Positions 51,065 to 60,063 of a DNA stretch of 64,000 bases are shown here, one piece after another. The notes below the pieces were generated by a model. The model was given only the letters and a program-made list of their open reading frames with translations, did no database searches and had not been told where the DNA came from. The translations under genes and the position numbers were made by a program. Each line of letters starts with the position of its first letter. Positions within the stretch are counted from its first letter, which is position 1. The stretch comes from Paenibacillus gyeongsangnamensis (lineage in GTDB: Bacteria; Bacillota; Bacilli; Paenibacillales; NBRC-103111): positions 1-64,000 of the forward strand of contig NZ_JAQAGZ010000018.1 in the NCBI RefSeq assembly GCF_027533625.1. Direction: 5' to 3'.

Positions 51065-53824
51065 ATGTCGTTAATTGAAACCTGTCCGAACGTACAAAAT
51101 CAAATTCCAAGACCTGAGTATCCAAGGCCTGATTGGCAAAGAAACGACTGGCTGAATTTAAACGGCAGCTGGGATTTTATTTTTGACGGCGAGGATCAAG
51201 GCAGGAAGGAAGAATGGTATTTGGCAGGCGGGCCGGCTTTTCCGCAGCGGATCAACGTGCCTTTTTCCTGGGTAAGCCCTCTTTCGGGAATCGGACAAGA
51301 TGTGAAGGGAATCGCCTGGTACGGCAGAACGATACGATGGAAGCCCCGGCAGCAGGAAAGCCGCATGTTCCTCCGTTTCGGCGCGGTGGATTACCGTTGC
51401 GACGTATGGGTCAATCAAATTCTGGTAGGTACGCACGAAGGCGGTTATGGCGCATTCGAATTTGATATTACGGATGAATGGAAGCAGGAAGAAGAGAACC
51501 GAATTATAATTCGCGTTCAGGATGATGATGAAGCTTATCAAACTCGCGGAAAGCAAGGCTATGGCGAGCTTCGCGGCATTTGGCAGACGGTTTGGCTGGA
51601 ATCCCGCCCGCAAAATTATATTGCATCGGCGCGATTCTATACCCGCATCGACGGTTCCGTTGAAGTTGCAGGCACGGTGCAGTCCCATCATTCGGGGAAT
51701 GCCGTTCTTCGGTTCCTCTTTGATAACGGCGCTGTAGACCATCGCCTTCCGTTGGAGCTGTCCGAAGGGATCAATCCGTTCCGGACCTCCTTTCAAGTCG
51801 GTTCCCCGAACCTGTGGAGCACCGAGTCGCCGTATCTCTATGAAGGCACGATAGAACTTGAAAGTGAGTCCGCCATTAATGGAAAAGATACGATCTCGAC
51901 CTACTTCGGCATTCGCGAGATCGGTACGGCGAAGTTCGACGGACGGGAGCATAAGTGGATTACATTAAACGGAAAGCCGGTATTTCTGAATGGCACGCTG
52001 GACCAATCGTTTATCCCGGACGGGTACTTTACGTTCCCAAGCGAAGACTACATTCGGGATGAAATATGGAGACTGAAGCGTCTAGGCTTAAACTTCGTTC
52101 GCATTCACATCAAGCCGGAGGAACCGAGTAAGCTTTATTGGGCCGACAAGCTTGGTATGCTAGTGATGGAGGATATGCCTTGTTTTTGGGGTGAACCGGA
52201 TGAGAGAGCCCGAGATGCCTACGAAAGAGAGGCACAAGAGATCATGCAGCGCGATTTCAACCATCCTTCGATCATTGCCTGGGTTGTCTTCAATGAAACT
52301 TGGGGCCTGTTCACGAAAGCGGCGGAAGGCAAAAGAAAATATCTCCCGGAAACACAAGAATGGGTGCGCTCCGTCTACAAATGGGCGAAGCAGGAAGACG
52401 CGACAAGGCTTGTCGAGGATAATTCCCCCTGCAATTATGACCATGTAGAGACCGATTTAAATACTTGGCATTTCTATATCAACGGATACGAAGCCGTCCG
52501 TAATCATGTGCAGGAAATAGTGGATAAGACGTTCCCGGGATCTGATTTTAACTACATCGGGGGCAATGTGCAGAGCGACGCTCCCCTCATGAACAGCGAA
52601 TGCGGAGCTGTATGGGGGATTGAAGGCAGTGCAGGAGACAGCGATCTGGCATGGCATTACCGGTACATGATCAATGAGTTCCGCCGGCATGACAAGATGT
52701 GCGGGTTTATTTTCACCGAATTTCATGATGTCATAAACGAATTTAACGGTTATTACAGGATGGACCGTCAGGAGAAGGATTTCGGCTACGGCTCGTTCTT
52801 GCCGGACATGAGCTTGCAAGATTTGCATTCGCCTGATTTTATTGTGATCGACGCTCCTCCATGCCGTACGGTAGCGCCGGGCCAAACCGTTGAAGTGCCG
52901 CTCTTGGCATCAAGCTACTCCGACCGTTATCACGGACAATCGCTGCAATTGAAGTGGGAATTATCCTACGACAATTTCGGTGTTAAAACGATTGCCGGGA
53001 CAGAAACGATCTTTATTGAATGGAACGGATACGGGGTACACCCATCGGAACGGCTGCACCTTACGATGCCGCGGTTTGATGCCGTTGCTGATCTTGCCGT
53101 ATCTTTGCAAACCTTGGGAGGAACGGTCATTACGCGCAACTTCATTACTTTCGATGTGAAAAGCGGTAATCCTAATGGAATCTACGACATGTCTGGTGAG
53201 TGGCTAAGCATTTGCCCGGCGGCCTATACATCGTCCCAATGGAAATTTGAATGGAAGGCGCTTGCCGATCATAAAGTGAACGGCGGCCCGACGGGCTTTT
53301 TCGAATATGACATCGCTCTGCCTGAGAGCTTGAGTCATGCGTCGGTAAACGAAATCGAAGTGATATTCGAGGCCGGAGCCAAAGCTGTGCTCGGTAAAGA
53401 TATGGAGATGGTTGCGTTCAAGCCGAGCGATATTTCCTACATGCATGGAGCCAAAATGGATCCGGGCATGAATATCAATTCTTATTTCATGACGGATGAA
53501 ATATGCCACCCGTCCCATGTCGATGTATCGGTGGATGGGGAACATCTCCGTACAATTTACTTGCAAGACGATCCTGCGGACAGCAGAGGCGTGCTATCGT
53601 GGCATTATCAGTCGAATAACCGCAAGCTGGAAGAGGCCGGATCCTACGGTTACCTTCAGCGTATTCGTATCCCTAGCCGTCTGATCCCGTCTATTCTTGA
53701 GAAAAACAGCTTTACTTTACGGCTGTCCGTTCCGGACGGCACGCCTGAAGGCGAAGGCGGACTCGCCATATACGGCCGTAATTCGGGACGCTATCCGATT
53801 GACATCATCGTTCGCTGGAAGTAA
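51065..53824 (+). CDS. Glycoside hydrolase family 2 enzyme
   Basis: A 919-residue cytosolic beta-glycosidase (galactosidase, glucuronidase or mannosidase-like). N-terminal sugar-binding domain opens with LNGSWDFIFDG, the Ig-like domain follows, then the TIM barrel: acid/base Glu at about 411 in VVFNETWGL and nucleophile Glu at about 512 in LMNSECGAVWG. A C-terminal 300 residues adds beta domains. GGAAGGTAGTGG lies upstream of the start. The exact sugar is not evident. It has its own promoter, cre-like site and terminator. Confidence 0.9.
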   Translation: MSLIETCPNVQNQIPRPEYPRPDWQRNDWLNLNGSWDFIFDGEDQGRKEEWYLAGGPAFPQRINVPFSWVSPLSGIGQDVKGIAWYGRTIRWKPRQQESRMFLRFGAVDYRCDVWVNQILVGTHEGGYGAFEFDITDEWKQEEENRIIIRVQDDDEAYQTRGKQGYGELRGIWQTVWLESRPQNYIASARFYTRIDGSVEVAGTVQSHHSGNAVLRFLFDNGAVDHRLPLELSEGINPFRTSFQVGSPNLWSTESPYLYEGTIELESESAINGKDTISTYFGIREIGTAKFDGREHKWITLNGKPVFLNGTLDQSFIPDGYFTFPSEDYIRDEIWRLKRLGLNFVRIHIKPEEPSKLYWADKLGMLVMEDMPCFWGEPDERARDAYEREAQEIMQRDFNHPSIIAWVVFNETWGLFTKAAEGKRKYLPETQEWVRSVYKWAKQEDATRLVEDNSPCNYDHVETDLNTWHFYINGYEAVRNHVQEIVDKTFPGSDFNYIGGNVQSDAPLMNSECGAVWGIEGSAGDSDLAWHYRYMINEFRRHDKMCGFIFTEFHDVINEFNGYYRMDRQEKDFGYGSFLPDMSLQDLHSPDFIVIDAPPCRTVAPGQTVEVPLLASSYSDRYHGQSLQLKWELSYDNFGVKTIAGTETIFIEWNGYGVHPSERLHLTMPRFDAVADLAVSLQTLGGTVITRNFITFDVKSGNPNGIYDMSGEWLSICPAAYTSSQWKFEWKALADHKVNGGPTGFFEYDIALPESLSHASVNEIEVIFEAGAKAVLGKDMEMVAFKPSDISYMHGAKMDPGMNINSYFMTDEICHPSHVDVSVDGEHLRTIYLQDDPADSRGVLSWHYQSNNRKLEEAGSYGYLQRIRIPSRLIPSILEKNSFTLRLSVPDGTPEGEGGLAIYGRNSGRYPIDIIVRWK

Positions 53825-53830
53825 ATACTC

Positions 53831-53872
53831 AAAAAGGGAAGACCGTTCATTAAAGGACGGTCTTCCCTTTTT
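53831..53872 (+). terminator. Terminator of the GH2 gene
   Basis: AAAAAGGGAAGACCGT paired with ACGGTCTTCCCTTTTT, loop TCATTAAAGG. Symmetric A/T runs allow action in both directions. Confidence 0.9.
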
Positions 53873-53898
53873 GCCTTCCTTCCGCCGGGAAGCTCGGT

Positions 53899-54220
53899 CT
53901 ATCGCTCGAACGGAATCCCGTACAAGCGCCAAGGCTTCGGTACGCCGAAATAATTGCGCAGGTGCTTCACGGCCTCGACCGGGCGGATCGTCAGCTCGTC
54001 CTCCGAAGCGTCTCCGCACACGATGACGGCTTCTTCCCCAAGGGCCAGGCCGAGCTCCAGCATGCCGCCCTCCTGCAGCATCCAGCGTACCGGCCGGTCC
54101 GACTCCAAACGGAGCGAGTTCCCCACTCCAGTCCGTTTTCAGCCTGCACGGCTCTCCCGCTAGTCTCTTTACCCGGATCAGCCGGGTTTTCCCGTTCTTC
54201 CGGATACATAATAATAGCAA
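53899..54220 (-). pseudogene. Small conserved gene with apparent frameshift
   Basis: One minus frame starts at 54220 (MLLLCIRKNGKTRLIRVKRL, AGEPCRLKTDW) and then turns into nonsense; another frame, from about 54126, reads MGNSLRLESDRPVRWMLQEG, LELGLALGEEAVIVCGD and ends PKPWRLYGIPFER. Joined at about 54120 they give a sensible protein of roughly 105 residues, so a one-base indel in the GTTCCCCACTCC area is likely. Function unknown. It could also be an assembly error. Confidence 0.5.
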
Positions 54221-54435
54221 AATCGCTCCGTTTGTATATGTCCGTTTTTAAGCGACTATTCGCTTGCTTGCGATTCCATGGGCCGGCCTGCCGATTATGG
54301 TAGGCAGAGATGAGGCCCCATGAGTTTTATATTCCTCGGACCTTCCTGTATACTTTATTGAAACGAGCTAGAGACCCGCACAACAGGATAAACGGCTGCT
54401 CCTATTTCTGCAAAACAAGAAAGGCGGAACCTACG

Positions 54436-55230
54436 GTGCATTCCTCTATAATCGAACCGACAACATACCACGTGTTTGAGAACGAAGCCGCACAGCTGGA
54501 ACAATGCAAGGAATGGAACCTGCTTTCGGAGAAAGCGTCCAAGGCCAAAGTCTTTTTCTACAAAAGAAACGGGCTAAGCCTGCCCTGCAGCATCATCGGC
54601 TACGTCGATAAAATGACCGCAGTCATTGAGCTTGAAAACAAGCAGCTGCACTGCATCCACCCCTCCTACCTGAAGGAAATGCAGGCAGCGAATTACGGCC
54701 AGAGGCCGGCCGCCGCAGCGGAAGAAGCGGCGGAAACGGCGGGCTCGGAGCCGGTAGGCGCGGAACCCGAAGGATCGGCGACGGAGACGCCACAGGAAGA
54801 GGCATCGCCCGCTGCCGAGCCCGTTAAGCTTGAAGCGATGGAGGCTGATGCTGCGGGGAACCAAGCCGAGGAGACGGCGCCGGAAGAACCATCGCCGAAG
54901 GGAAAGGCCAAGAAAGAGAAGGCATCGAAGCTTCAGCTTCCCGAAGACAAGGTGAAAATGACCGCTACCGTCAAGGAATTTACTACGGTGCCGAACAATT
55001 TCTCCGACAACGACGATGAAGTGATCATTTACGAGGCTGTTTCCATTCTTGAGCCGGAAACCGAAATCGGCGACGCCTGGTCGAGCAACAGCGCCACGCT
55101 GAAGAAGCTGGAGCTGGAAATCGGCGACAAGATCGCCTTCGAGGCGAAGATCGTTTCCAAGAAGCTGACGAGGCATCCCGTGCCTTACAAAATCAACAAT
55201 CCGTCCAAGATCCAAAAGGAACCGTCCTGA
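54436..55230 (+). CDS. Protein with acidic low-complexity linker, unknown
   Basis: A 264-residue protein. An N-terminal small domain (CKEWNLLSEKASKAKVFFYK, GYVDKMTAVIELENKQLHCI) is joined by about 80 Ala/Glu/Pro-rich residues to a C-terminal domain (KMTATVKEFTTVPNNFSDND, LELEIGDKIAFEAKIVSKKL). GTG 54436 is chosen because AAAGGCGG lies 8 bases upstream; a longer frame to 54310 lacks a site. No family recognised. Confidence 0.65.
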   Translation: MHSSIIEPTTYHVFENEAAQLEQCKEWNLLSEKASKAKVFFYKRNGLSLPCSIIGYVDKMTAVIELENKQLHCIHPSYLKEMQAANYGQRPAAAAEEAAETAGSEPVGAEPEGSATETPQEEASPAAEPVKLEAMEADAAGNQAEETAPEEPSPKGKAKKEKASKLQLPEDKVKMTATVKEFTTVPNNFSDNDDEVIIYEAVSILEPETEIGDAWSSNSATLKKLELEIGDKIAFEAKIVSKKLTRHPVPYKINNPSKIQKEPS

Positions 55231-55307
55231 AGAATCGAAGGGGAACAAGATAAAGGAGCAAAAGCGGGATGAGCAGCAGATGCTGGTCATAGGTGCTCTG
55301 AAGCAAG

Positions 55308-55347
55308 CGGCAAGAACGGACGCAAATCCGTTCTTGCCGTTTTTTTT
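55308..55347 (+). terminator. Strong terminator
   Basis: CGGCAAGAACGGA (55308-55320) and TCCGTTCTTGCCG (55327-55339), loop CGCAAA, followed by eight T. Confidence 0.92.
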
Positions 55348-55422
55348 CAGCTTTGTCGGATTATGTAGAGCGGCCGCTTATGATATAATGGTACCAGTAC
55401 TTTTGAACGGGGGAAATCTTCT

Positions 55423-56055
55423 ATGGGAGAACCGCTTCGCAGACCGCCGGGCCGACCGCGCCTGGACGATTCGGAGGAGCCTCTGACGGAGACCGTCCTT
55501 CAGACCGCCATTCAGCTGTTTTTACGGTTTGGATATGACGGGGTATCGATGGATCAAGTGGCTAAGGAGAGCGGGGTCACGAAAGCAACGGTTTATTATT
55601 ACTATGCCAACAAAGCGGCGCTTCTGACAGCCTCCATGCTGCACCGTATGGAACAAGTGCGCTGTGAGACCGAATCGTCTTTGAAAGCGGATAAGCCCCT
55701 TCGGGAGAGGTTAATCGATAACGCCGCAGGCATGCTCGCCTCGCAATCCGGTTCCTTCGACGATTTGATGCAAAAGGCCGAGCGGATGCTGTCCGAAGCC
55801 CAGCTTGATCAGATGCGCGAAGCGAAGGAGCGGATGCTCCTGCTGCTCTCCGATGAGCTCGCTTCCGCCTCGCAGCGGGGAGAAATCGGAAGCATCGATC
55901 CTTTTGTAACGGCGAACGCGTTTTTTGCCCTGATGCAGATGGGACGGATGAAACAAGCCGACGGCCTCCCCCTCTTCTCTTCTCCTGACGAAGCGGCGGA
56001 GCACATTGTCGGCTTGCTTTGGTACGGCATGTTCCCTAAGGCGGGCAACGGGTAG
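55423..56055 (+). CDS. TetR-family transcriptional regulator
   Basis: A 210-residue regulator. HTH: MDQVAKESGVTKATVYYYYA at residues about 46-65; the rest is helical with FFALMQMGRMKQ near the C-terminus. GGGGG lies upstream of the ATG and TATAAT at 55384-55389. Its target is not evident; no divergent gene is present and the downstream gene is convergent. Confidence 0.9.
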   Translation: MGEPLRRPPGRPRLDDSEEPLTETVLQTAIQLFLRFGYDGVSMDQVAKESGVTKATVYYYYANKAALLTASMLHRMEQVRCETESSLKADKPLRERLIDNAAGMLASQSGSFDDLMQKAERMLSEAQLDQMREAKERMLLLLSDELASASQRGEIGSIDPFVTANAFFALMQMGRMKQADGLPLFSSPDEAAEHIVGLLWYGMFPKAGNG

Positions 56056-56090
56056 CGGCCTCCCGCAGCGAGTGCTAAGCAGCGGCCCGC

Positions 56091-58442
56091 CTACCCGATC
56101 GGCTCCTGTGCCGCCGCCGGCTGCAGCCGGTCGTAATCCGCAACAACCAGCACGTCGATATGCCTTGCCCGGCGAAGCAGCCGCTTCACGATGGAGCCTT
56201 TCCGCAGCTCCCTCCAAAACGAGAGTCTCGACTGGCCGATAATGATCTGAGTCGCTTGATGTTCGTCCGCCCGGCGCACGAGCAGCTCGGGAATCTCCTT
56301 GCGACGGACCGCCCCGAGCACCTCGAACGTACCGCCTAGCCGGTCCGTCAGCTTCTTCAGCTGCTCTAGCCGCAGACTGAGCTCCTCGGTCAGCGCGGCA
56401 TGCTCCTGCTGCACGTAAGTGACATACCACGCGGCTTTCAGCCGGTAAGCGATCCGGAAGCCCCGGCGAATGAGCCGCTCCGCGTGAGGCGACGAATCGA
56501 TGCAGACGCAGATCACTTCCTTCCTTCGCCACGGACCGCGCAGAGAGCTGCTCCGCTCCCACGATTCCAGACGCTCATCCACGTCGTCGGCAATCTCGCG
56601 CAGGGCGAGCTCCCGCAGAGCGATCAGGTTGCCCGTCTTGAAGAAATGGCCGAGCGCCTGGTCGACTTTATCCATCGCGTAAATTTTCCCTTCCCGCATG
56701 CGCTGCTGCAGCGACTGGGGCGTCACGTCGATCAGCTGCACCTCGTCGGCGAGGCGCAGAATATGATCCGGCACCGTCTCGCGCACCCTGACACCGGTAA
56801 TTTGCTCCACCGCATCGTTTAGACTCTCGAGATGCTGCACGTTGACCGTGGAGATGACCGATATGCCCGCAGCCAAAATTTCAAGCACATCCTCGTATCG
56901 CTTCTTGTTCTTGCTTCCCGGCACGTTCGTATGCGCCAGCTCATCGATCAGCACCACCTCTGGATTGAGCCGGATGATCTCCTCGGTATCCATCTCCTCC
57001 AGCCGCGTCCCGCGGTAGTCGATCACCTTGCGCGGAATCAGCTCAAGGCCTCCGACCTGGGCGAGTGTTTCCTTGCGGCCGTGCGTCTCCAGCAGCCCGA
57101 CCAGCACCTTGATCCCCTTCTTCAACAGATCGTTGCCTTCCCGCAGCATGGTGTACGTCTTCCCGACGCCAGGCGCGGCTCCGATGTATACCTTGAACCG
57201 CCCGCGCCGGATTTGCTGAATCTTCCGCTCTACCTCCAGCGAGCTGAGCCGCCGGAACAGCTCCGCTTCCTCCTGCGGCTTCGTCAGCTTCGCCGGAAGA
57301 ATCCGCTCCCCCTCGTGCTCCGCCCGGTCCGCGACTACGAAGACGTCGATATTGCGCGTCTGCTTCAGCATGTCGTGAACGATAGAGCCCTGCCATAGCT
57401 CCTGCCACCGGTTTTGCTTCGAATGGCCGAGCACGATTCGGGTCACCTTATGGTCCAGCGCGTAACGGACCAGGATTTTCGGAAGCGAACGCCGGGAGCA
57501 CAGAGGCAGCTCCTCGAATTCGCCGCCCACCTTCTCCGCAAGCTTGATGATCGAGCGCCGGAACGTCGCTTCATCCTTGGACAGCTCACGTTCCTTGTTC
57601 ACGAACGTGACGACCATCAGCTCGCCGTTCAGCCGTTTGGCGATTTGCTGTCCTCTGCGGACATAGATGGAGCCGTTCCAATGGTACTGGGCCGACACGA
57701 GAATGCGTTCGGTCGCTCCGGACGGGCCGACCAGACCGAGCTCTTCCCGGTACTTATCCAGCGATTCGTTCACGCCCTCCGCCATCAAGCGCAGCGATAG
57801 CTCACGCAGCACGGCAAGATTCCCGTGCTTGAAGAAGGTGCTGCCCCTCCTAAGCCGGACATGTCCCTCCGCAGCCCGACTCAAGAGCATCTCCGGCGTC
57901 GCATCGATCAACACGACCTCGTCCGCCGCCTCGAGCGTATTGTCCGGCACGGTCTCGCCGACCTCGACGCCGGTCAGCTTCTTGGCCAGCTCCTTCACGC
58001 CTTCGAGCTCATATACATTGACTGTCGTAATGATACTGATCCCGCGGTTCAACAGAAACCGGATGTCCTCCATCCGTGTAGGGAATTTCGCCTCCTTGCG
58101 GTTCCTGTGAGCAAGACCGTCCACCAGCACCACCTCGGGATTGCGCTCCAAGAGGGCATCCAGGTTCAAATCCTTTTTCTCCGCGCCGTCCTTCATCCAG
58201 TGAATGCTCGGTATCCGCTCCAGATCGCCCACCTGCTCTACCGTCTCGGGACGCTGCATCGTGGATACCGCGCACATGACGACATCGATGCCCTGCTCCT
58301 TCAGACTCCTTCCTTCGCGCAGCATATGATAAGTCTTGCCCGACCCGCTTACGGCCCCGATATAAATCTTCAACCGGCCGAGATGCAGCTTCGAGATCGA
58401 CAGCAGCAGCTCTTCCGGCGTTTTCCGCTTAAAGCTCTCCAT
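56091..58442 (-). CDS. Double KdpD sensor-Usp protein without kinase
   Basis: A 783-residue soluble protein made of two consecutive KdpD N-terminal modules, each followed by a universal-stress domain. Copy 1 (about 1-385): Walker A GAVSGSGKT, but the usual DELAHTN reads DGLAHRN; Usp with GHSKQNRWQELWQGS. Copy 2 (about 415-770): Walker A GAAPGVGKT, complete DELAHTN and TVNVQHLESL, Usp with GQSRLSFWRELRKGS. No membrane helices or histidine kinase domain occur. KdpD Usp domains of several Firmicutes bind cyclic di-AMP, matching the riboswitches upstream. ATG 58442 with GGGAGA is used; it overlaps the kdpC stop by 14 bases. Confidence 0.9.
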   Translation of the reverse strand: MESFKRKTPEELLLSISKLHLGRLKIYIGAVSGSGKTYHMLREGRSLKEQGIDVVMCAVSTMQRPETVEQVGDLERIPSIHWMKDGAEKKDLNLDALLERNPEVVLVDGLAHRNRKEAKFPTRMEDIRFLLNRGISIITTVNVYELEGVKELAKKLTGVEVGETVPDNTLEAADEVVLIDATPEMLLSRAAEGHVRLRRGSTFFKHGNLAVLRELSLRLMAEGVNESLDKYREELGLVGPSGATERILVSAQYHWNGSIYVRRGQQIAKRLNGELMVVTFVNKERELSKDEATFRRSIIKLAEKVGGEFEELPLCSRRSLPKILVRYALDHKVTRIVLGHSKQNRWQELWQGSIVHDMLKQTRNIDVFVVADRAEHEGERILPAKLTKPQEEAELFRRLSSLEVERKIQQIRRGRFKVYIGAAPGVGKTYTMLREGNDLLKKGIKVLVGLLETHGRKETLAQVGGLELIPRKVIDYRGTRLEEMDTEEIIRLNPEVVLIDELAHTNVPGSKNKKRYEDVLEILAAGISVISTVNVQHLESLNDAVEQITGVRVRETVPDHILRLADEVQLIDVTPQSLQQRMREGKIYAMDKVDQALGHFFKTGNLIALRELALREIADDVDERLESWERSSSLRGPWRRKEVICVCIDSSPHAERLIRRGFRIAYRLKAAWYVTYVQQEHAALTEELSLRLEQLKKLTDRLGGTFEVLGAVRRKEIPELLVRRADEHQATQIIIGQSRLSFWRELRKGSIVKRLLRRARHIDVLVVADYDRLQPAAAQEPIG

Positions 58443-58737
58443 ATCCCATCTCCCGCCCGCGGTTGTTCGAGCCCGAAGCGTCGGCTTTATAATCGATACT
58501 GGATACCCTGCCTTGAAAATGCTTAGGGTCGTCAAATTTTTGCCCGATTAACGAAGAACCGATCACTTGTCCTTTAGCGTCGGTAATCAAGCTTCCGTTC
58601 GCTCTTCCCGGCATAATCACTTGAGCAATCCCCGTGCATACGAGCGGATAAATGATGCCGCACAGCGCGATAAACACGACGCTTGCCCGAATCGCGATCC
58701 CGAGGGAAGCGCGGGCCGTTTCCACTCCTGCATTCAC
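58429..58737 (-). CDS. KdpC truncated to its N-terminal half
   Basis: A 102-residue protein. One membrane helix (IRASVVFIALCGIIYPLVCT), then IMPGRANGSLITDAKGQVIG, SSLIGQKFDDPKHFQGRVSS and YKADASGSNN, exactly as in KdpC. Right after SNN, where KdpC normally continues with a PSNP-type segment and about 80 more residues, it reads RGREMGYGEL and stops inside the KdpD start. KdpC normally stabilises the KdpFABC potassium pump; kdpF, kdpA and kdpB are absent. GTG start at 58737, 9 bases after the preceding stop, with a weak ribosome site. It is either debris or an adapted remnant. Confidence 0.8.
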   Translation of the reverse strand: MNAGVETARASLGIAIRASVVFIALCGIIYPLVCTGIAQVIMPGRANGSLITDAKGQVIGSSLIGQKFDDPKHFQGRVSSIDYKADASGSNNRGREMGYGEL

Positions 58738-58746
58738 CGGAATGTT

Positions 58747-59157
58747 TTATCCGACCAGGGTCTGGATTAAAAATTTCACATCATCGCTGTTCGTATGAAT
58801 AACGTAGGTCGCTCCAAGCGACTTGTAGATCAATCTCGGATGATTCGATTTCGTAATGACATAGACCGGCTGCTCCGTCCAACTCCTGCAGATCCGGATG
58901 TAGCGGCAGCATAAATTCATACTCGTTTCAAACAAATACACTTTGCCGATCGGACCGTCCGGCTGCAGCCAAGTGGACTCTTCGGTAGTATCTACCATAA
59001 TGATCCGTTTTACGCCTAGCTTCTCCATATCGGCCCGCTCGGCCTTGTTGTTCACAATCGCCGCAAAGGGCAGCCCCTCTCTTATGAGCCCCCGGACGAA
59101 GGTTTCCCCCGCTTTGGTCGCAGCCGATACGAGAATGAGTTCATGCTGGTTATCCAT
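58747..59157 (-). CDS. Rossmann-like protein under riboswitch control, unknown
   Basis: A 136-residue protein: HELILVSAATKAGETFVRGL at the N-terminus resembles a mononucleotide-binding start, followed by VKRIIMVDTTEESTW, GPIGKVYLFETS and a C-terminal LGATYVIHTNSDDVKFLIQT. Alternating strands and helices suggest a Rossmann fold like TrkA-N (KTN) domains, which would suit potassium control, but no GxGxxG is present. AGGAGG precedes the start. It is the first gene after the two riboswitches. Confidence 0.65.
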   Translation of the reverse strand: MDNQHELILVSAATKAGETFVRGLIREGLPFAAIVNNKAERADMEKLGVKRIIMVDTTEESTWLQPDGPIGKVYLFETSMNLCCRYIRICRSWTEQPVYVITKSNHPRLIYKSLGATYVIHTNSDDVKFLIQTLVG

Positions 59158-59190
59158 CCTGCTTATCCTCCTATCAAAATAGAAGGCAAC

Positions 59191-59236
59191 AAAAAAGAAG
59201 CCGGCGGTCAGAGAAGAACTCCGCTCGCGGCTTCTT
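59191..59236 (-). terminator. Terminator of the proximal c-di-AMP riboswitch
   Basis: AAGAAGCCG (59195-59203) with CGGCTTCTT (59228-59236) and inner GCGG/CCGC; on minus followed by TTTTTTG. It lies 34 bases before the first gene, as the expression platform. Confidence 0.8.
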
Positions 59237-59289
59237 AAAAGACACAGTAAAACACACGTGTCCCGAGCACGAAATCGTTGCCTCTCTTC

Positions 59290-59415
59290 ATACGCTTACG
59301 AGGTTAGCTGCCGGATTCGGGCGTGAGAGTCGCCCTACCCGGTGCATGCAGGGCATGCACCAAGATTCACCCCATGGCGCTATGAATCGTCATAGCGTCC
59401 GTCGGTTCCCCCGTT
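59290..59415 (-). ncRNA. ydaO/yuaA c-di-AMP riboswitch, proximal
   Basis: The minus strand shows the class consensus in order: GGGGGAACCGAC, GGGGTGAATCTTGGTGCATG, GGGTAGGGCGACTCTC, CCCGAATCCGGCAGCTAACC and TCGTAAGCG. Variable stem between is GACGCTATGACGATTCATAGCGCC-like. ydaO riboswitches bind two cyclic di-AMP and normally stop transcription. Followed by the terminator at 59191-59236. Confidence 0.95.
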
Positions 59416-59480
59416 CCTTTTCCATTCAAGGATTCAGCGAAAATAAATGATATTTGAGCCTATTTTCCATTTCTTTTCAC

Positions 59481-59510
59481 AAAAAACCACAGAGGCCTAA
59501 GCTCTGCGGT
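59481..59510 (-). terminator. Terminator of the distal c-di-AMP riboswitch
   Basis: ACCACAGAG (59486-59494) and CTCTGCGGT (59502-59510), followed on minus by six U. It separates the two tandem aptamers. Confidence 0.85.
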
Positions 59511-59599
59511 CGATCTTTCCGATCACAAGCTTCATCATCCTCTCTCCTAAGCATGGCCGCTGCGGGTACCGGTTCCGGCGCAGGGCTTCTGCCGTTCAA

Positions 59600-59745
59600 C
59601 GCTGACGAGGTTAGCTGACGGATTCGGGCGGTGAGAGTCGCCCTACTCGGTGCATGCGCAGCATGCATCAAGACTCACCCCAAGCGATGTCAGCGGACGG
59701 CTCTCACACCGCCGCTTCATGCTCTTGTTGGTTCCCCCGTTTTCC
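59600..59745 (-). ncRNA. ydaO/yuaA c-di-AMP riboswitch, distal
   Basis: Minus-strand order: AACGGGGGAACCAAC, GGGGTGAGTCTTGATGCATG, GAGTAGGGCGACTCTCACCG, CCCGAATCCGTCAGCTAACC and TCGTCAGCG. It carries a longer variable stem than the proximal one. Together with its own terminator it forms the first of two consecutive switches on one transcript. Confidence 0.95.
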
Positions 59746-59808
59746 TTGCAGATGCAAGGAAATTAAGCGATTTTAGAACTTGGAAACTTCGTTTGATTCA
59801 TGAGTTGT

Positions 59809-59837
59809 ATCATACGCCGGGCCGCTCCCGATGTAAA
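59809..59837 (-). promoter_or_regulatory. Promoter of the minus-strand riboswitch transcript
   Basis: On minus: TTTACA (59837-59832), 17-base spacer ending CCGGCG, TATGAT (59814-59809), then ACA. It lies about 65 bases before the distal aptamer. Confidence 0.8.
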
Positions 59838-60063
59838 TCATCTCCAACAATCAAAACTCGTACTTACGGACATTGTTATCCTCTAAATCCGAAACGATCT
59901 CTCCCATACTCCATGATCCTCTCTATTTCTCCGAATTTCATGAAAATAACGAATTACGAAGCATACTGAAGCATTTACGGCGATAATAAAAATCCGTACC
60001 ATATGAATCCGTTTCCATCAGCCGAAAATGTCGAAAACTTCGGAATAACCGGCGGATTCGCGT

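Noticed and set aside
54310..54435. Upstream extension of the acidic-linker protein
   Set aside because: No ribosome site at the earlier ATG; GTG 54436 has AAAGGCGG at good distance.
59631..59969. 112-codon plus-strand frame across a riboswitch
   Set aside because: Antisense to a conserved aptamer and the promoter; conserved RNA explains the sequence.
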